The position numbers were made by a program, and so were the translations under genes. This document shows, one piece after another, positions 31,212 through 33,472 of a stretch of 33,472 bases of DNA. The stretch is from NCBI GenBank assembly GCA_036447375.1, contig JAZFUU010000001.1, forward strand, positions 1 to 33,472, in the 5' to 3' direction. Source of the DNA: JACZXC01 sp036447375 (GTDB lineage: Bacteria > Myxococcota_A > UBA9160 > SMWR01). How positions within the stretch are numbered: the stretch's first letter is position 1; each line of letters opens with the position of its first letter. The notes under the pieces are model-generated. The model made no database searches. It saw only the letters and a list, made by a program, of their open reading frames with translations, and was not told the origin of the DNA.

Positions 31212-32447
31212 ATGTTTCGACGGCGAGGCCGGATGGCGAGGCGGGCGACTGCGCTGGTCTCGTGGCTCTGGCCGATCCTGGCGCCCCCCGCCCTCGCGGC
31301 CGAGACGGACTCCGGCAGCTTCATTCGCTGGGACGACGGCATTCGCATCGAGAGCAGGGACGGAGCCAATGAGCTTTTTCTCGGCGGCCGACTGCTTCTG
31401 GACGCTGGGCTCATCCACACGGACTCCGACATCGCAGCCGCGAAAGAGCCGGGGAAGACCCGGACGCTGACCAAGCTCCGCCAGTTTCGACTCCTCGCCC
31501 AGGGCCGGTTCCTCAAAAAGGGCCTGTTCAAGGTCGAGGCCGAGTTCGCGGGGAGCGATGCCGAGTTCACGGACGTGTACCTGGGCGCCCGTGGACTGGG
31601 GCTCTTGGGGACGTTGAAGGGTGGCCACATGAAAGAACCCTTCTCCCTCGAGCAGCAGACCAGCCGTCGCTGGATGACCTTCACGGAGCGGAGTCTTCCC
31701 AACGTCCTGGTCATCGGCCGCAACACGGGAGGGGGGCTGTACAACACGGTTCTCGACGATCGGTTGCGCTGGCACGTCGGTGTCTTCTGCGACACGACGG
31801 AGTTCGCGAAGCACTGCGACGACGACATCGACCTGGGCCTTCGCCTCACCGGCCTGCCCGCCAGATTCAATAAAGGCGCGAGTCTGGCCGCGATGGGCGT
31901 CTCCTACGTCCATCAGTTTCGGAACAACCAGAGTCTCACGTTCTCGAAAACGGACCCGTTTCTGACCAACAAGTTCCTGGGAATCGGAACCGTCCAAGGC
32001 GTGCGAGCCGTCGATCGAATCGGCGCCGAAGCGGCCTGGGTCCACGGCCCGCTGTCGCTTCAGGCCGAGTACATGCACGCCTTCCTCGACCGCACGATCG
32101 GCGGCGGGGACCTCGACTTCTGGGGTTTCTACGCCGAGGCCAGCTGGTTCGTCACGGGAGAGCACCGCCGCTATTCCCGGAGCTCCGGAGCCTTCGGAAA
32201 AATCGTCCCCGCGAAGAGCTTCGCGCCCTCAGCGGGACACTGGGGAGCCCTCCAGCTGGCCACCCGGGTTTCCTATCTGGATCTCGACGACCGGGACATC
32301 GCCGGAAAACGGGCCGCCGACCTGACCCTGGGCTTCAACTGGCTCCTCACCTCGACCCTGCGCTTCACCATCAATTACGTGTATGGACACGTGCGCGGGA
32401 CGGGCGACGTTCACGTGGCCCACGCACGCCTCCAGTTCGCGCTCTGA
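31212..32447 (+). CDS. Outer-membrane porin of the O/P (OprP/OprO) family
   Basis: Predicted 411-residue precursor. A Sec signal peptide of about 29 residues has a basic start, the core ALVSWLWPILAPPALA and probable cleavage before AETD. The mature part has IRWDDGIRIES, LFLGGRLLLDAGLI, FRLLAQGRFLKKGLFKVEAEFAGS, LGTLKGGHMKEPFSLEQQTS and WMTFTERSLPN, all characteristic of phosphate-selective porin O/P (16-stranded beta-barrel). The barrel ends with an alternating strand (HVAHARLQFAL). It places a two-membrane envelope in this organism. Known relatives pass phosphate or polyphosphate, but many annotated members have unknown specificity. ATG 31212 has GGAG 4 nt upstream; ATG 31233 (after GAGG) also gives a good signal peptide. 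The frame is open far upstream, but that part is antisense to the GH20 gene. Confidence 0.9.
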   Translation: MFRRRGRMARRATALVSWLWPILAPPALAAETDSGSFIRWDDGIRIESRDGANELFLGGRLLLDAGLIHTDSDIAAAKEPGKTRTLTKLRQFRLLAQGRFLKKGLFKVEAEFAGSDAEFTDVYLGARGLGLLGTLKGGHMKEPFSLEQQTSRRWMTFTERSLPNVLVIGRNTGGGLYNTVLDDRLRWHVGVFCDTTEFAKHCDDDIDLGLRLTGLPARFNKGASLAAMGVSYVHQFRNNQSLTFSKTDPFLTNKFLGIGTVQGVRAVDRIGAEAAWVHGPLSLQAEYMHAFLDRTIGGGDLDFWGFYAEASWFVTGEHRRYSRSSGAFGKIVPAKSFAPSAGHWGALQLATRVSYLDLDDRDIAGKRAADLTLGFNWLLTSTLRFTINYVYGHVRGTGDVHVAHARLQFAL

Positions 32448-32453
32448 GCCGAT

Positions 32454-32474
32454 ACGCCCTGTGAGCGGGGGCGT
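32454..32474. terminator. Possible weak terminator between convergent genes
   Basis: ACGCCC (32454-32459) pairs with GGGCGT (32469-32474) around a 9-nt loop, in the 41-bp gap between the porin and DUF899 genes. No strong T-run follows on either strand. Confidence 0.35.
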
Positions 32475-32488
32475 TGGTTGACTCCTGT

Positions 32489-33175
32489 TCATTGGCTGCC
32501 GTAGTCATCGTGACGTCGAATCCAACCGTAGGGTTCGGTCTGCGGCCATCCTTCCGGCGAATCTTCCCAGGTTTCCTGGCGTCCGAAGGGCGTCAGGTCG
32601 AGATAGGTCCAATGGCTGCCCAGATGCTCGACGCCGCGCTGGCCCGCGTAGTAGCTGCGATAGATCGTGTCCTCGTGTCGCAAGAACACGCTGACCCCGT
32701 GTTCCTCCCCCTCGTCGGTCGTGGCGCCCATGTGGATGTTGAAGTCATTTTCGAACGACGAGTGCCACGGAAGTTCCCAGCCCATGCGCGCTCGGTAGTG
32801 CGTGAGTTTGTCCAGGGGGGCGCGTGAAATCAGGACGATCGACGTATCGCGGGCATGCAGATGCGCCGGATGCGACATCGAGTCGACAACCCACGAACAA
32901 CCCTCACAACCCTCGTCCCAGTCGGGCGCAAACATGAAATGGTAGACAATCAATTGGCGCCGACCGTCGAAGAGATCGAGCAGACTGGCGCTTCCGTGTT
33001 CTCCTCGGAAGACATACTCGCTCTCGATTCGGACCATCGGAAGCCTTCGGCGCTCGGCGTTCAGCGAATCGTGCAGCCGGGTGAGTTCCTTTTCTTTGAC
33101 CCGCAGCGCGTCGAGTTCCTGTTGCCACTCATCCGCCGTCACCACCTTCGGAATAAATCGCGTACTCTTCGTCAT
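32489..33175 (-). CDS. DUF899 thioredoxin-like protein
   Basis: Predicted 228-residue protein of the DUF899 family, which has a thioredoxin-like fold. The diagnostic run is YVFRGEHGSASLLDLFDGRR, LIVYHFMFAPDWDEGCEGCSW (a Cys-x2-Cys pair where a redox site would lie), then MSHPAHLHARDTSIVLISRA and a late SYYAGQRGVEHLGSHWTYLD. The N-terminal helix carries VVTADEWQQELDALRVKEKE. No signal peptide is seen. No member's reaction is established to my knowledge, though the fold and Cys pair suggest redox or disulfide chemistry. ATG 33175 has a G-rich Shine-Dalgarno only 3 nt away, which is tight. It lies 31 bp behind moaA on the same strand and may share its transcript. Confidence 0.92.
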   Translation of the reverse strand: MTKSTRFIPKVVTADEWQQELDALRVKEKELTRLHDSLNAERRRLPMVRIESEYVFRGEHGSASLLDLFDGRRQLIVYHFMFAPDWDEGCEGCSWVVDSMSHPAHLHARDTSIVLISRAPLDKLTHYRARMGWELPWHSSFENDFNIHMGATTDEGEEHGVSVFLRHEDTIYRSYYAGQRGVEHLGSHWTYLDLTPFGRQETWEDSPEGWPQTEPYGWIRRHDDYGSQ

Positions 33176-33206
33176 CCTCCCCCCGCACCCCCAAGCGGAC
33201 TACGAA

Positions 33207-33472
33207 TCAACCCCCGATCTGGTACATCTCGATGCGCTCGCCCGTTCGGCGGAGTCCCGAGGTGTCTGTGTGGGCAGAGCGTTCCTCGGAATAGCGGTCG
33301 GCGCGGCGATTCCAGACCTCGGAGATCCGGCCGCGCAGTTCGGCATCCGAGGCGCCCTCGCGCAGCGGTTTGCGCAAATCCACGCCGCCGGTGGCAAACA
33401 AGCAGGTGACGAGCTTGCCGTCGGTGGTGAGCCTCGCCCGGGTGCAATCGCCGCAAAAGGGGGAACTGACCG
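33207..33472 (-). CDS. moaA: GTP 3',8-cyclase MoaA, C-terminal fragment (start beyond window)
   Basis: Only the last 88 codons lie in the window. PFCGDCTRARLTTDGKLVTC has the Cys-x2-Cys-x13-Cys motif that binds the second, GTP-coordinating [4Fe-4S] cluster of MoaA. The protein ends RIEMYQIGG, with the conserved C-terminal double glycine needed for activity. MoaA is a radical-SAM enzyme converting GTP to 3',8-cyclo-GTP in the first step of molybdenum-cofactor synthesis. The N-terminal radical-SAM CxxxCxxC motif is outside the window. No other moa/moe gene is visible on this side; the next gene downstream encodes a DUF899 protein. Confidence 0.93.
   Translation of the reverse strand, partial: VSSPFCGDCTRARLTTDGKLVTCLFATGGVDLRKPLREGASDAELRGRISEVWNRRADRYSEERSAHTDTSGLRRTGERIEMYQIGG

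Noticed and set aside
1..33472. CRISPR arrays, tRNA/rRNA genes, insertion sequences, prophage
   Set aside because: None seen by eye. Gaps are short and hold no spaced direct repeats, cloverleaf sequences or transposase motifs.

Overview
The window is dense, high-GC bacterial chromosome. Genes abut or overlap, GTG starts are common, and the longest stretch without a gene is 264 bp (6050-6313). A porin O/P-type beta-barrel, GlnRS, RmuC, DNA polymerase II, giant TPR proteins and PilZ/DUF4388 signalling modules point to a Gram-negative of the Myxococcota or former Deltaproteobacteria type. That placement is an inference from gene content, not from a marker phylogeny. I saw no tRNA, rRNA, CRISPR array, insertion sequence or phage gene.

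Layout. (1) 1-8084 is a signalling block. A giant TPR gene (minus, open at the left edge, at least 1758 codons) and a receiver-like/PilZ gene are transcribed divergently from a coiled-coil/GAF gene and a DUF4388 plus pseudo-receiver gene. (2) 8119-10599 holds two divergent GT4 glycosyltransferases. (3) 10589-11641 is an aldo/keto reductase facing away from (4) 11760-15614, a tightly coupled six-gene operon: alpha/beta hydrolase, cysteine-less thiolase-like protein, DUF35 Zn-ribbon/OB protein, PHP phosphoesterase, and two small MaoC-fold proteins. The two units share a back-to-back promoter region with two perfect TTGACA boxes. (5) 15758-19262 has rmuC, then a lysophospholipid-acyltransferase-like gene paired with an APH/ACAD10-type kinase. 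(6) 19490-25335 has DNA polymerase II, a type-B carboxylesterase and an ABC-F ATPase. (7) 25383-29116 has a BKACE-family enzyme, an AI-2E-type membrane protein and glnS. The last two converge on a perfect 16-bp palindromic terminator that contains both stop codons. (8) 29202-33472 has a GH20 hexosaminidase, a porin O/P homologue, a DUF899 protein and the 3' end of moaA.

The best candidate for an undescribed system is the 11760-15614 operon. A DUF35-partnered thiolase-fold protein that lacks both catalytic cysteines sits with two MaoC-fold subunits, as in the actinobacterial steroid side-chain hydratase/aldolase (ChsH1-ChsH2/Ltp2). Here the DUF35 is a separate gene, a PHP phosphoesterase is inserted, and the MaoC catalytic Asp/His pair is not recognisable in either subunit. 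The TPR/PilZ/GAF/DUF4388 block is a second candidate.

The giant TPR gene has no stop codon inside the window, and a 4-kb stop-free frame on the opposite strand masks it. All assignments come from reading motifs by eye; no database search was run.
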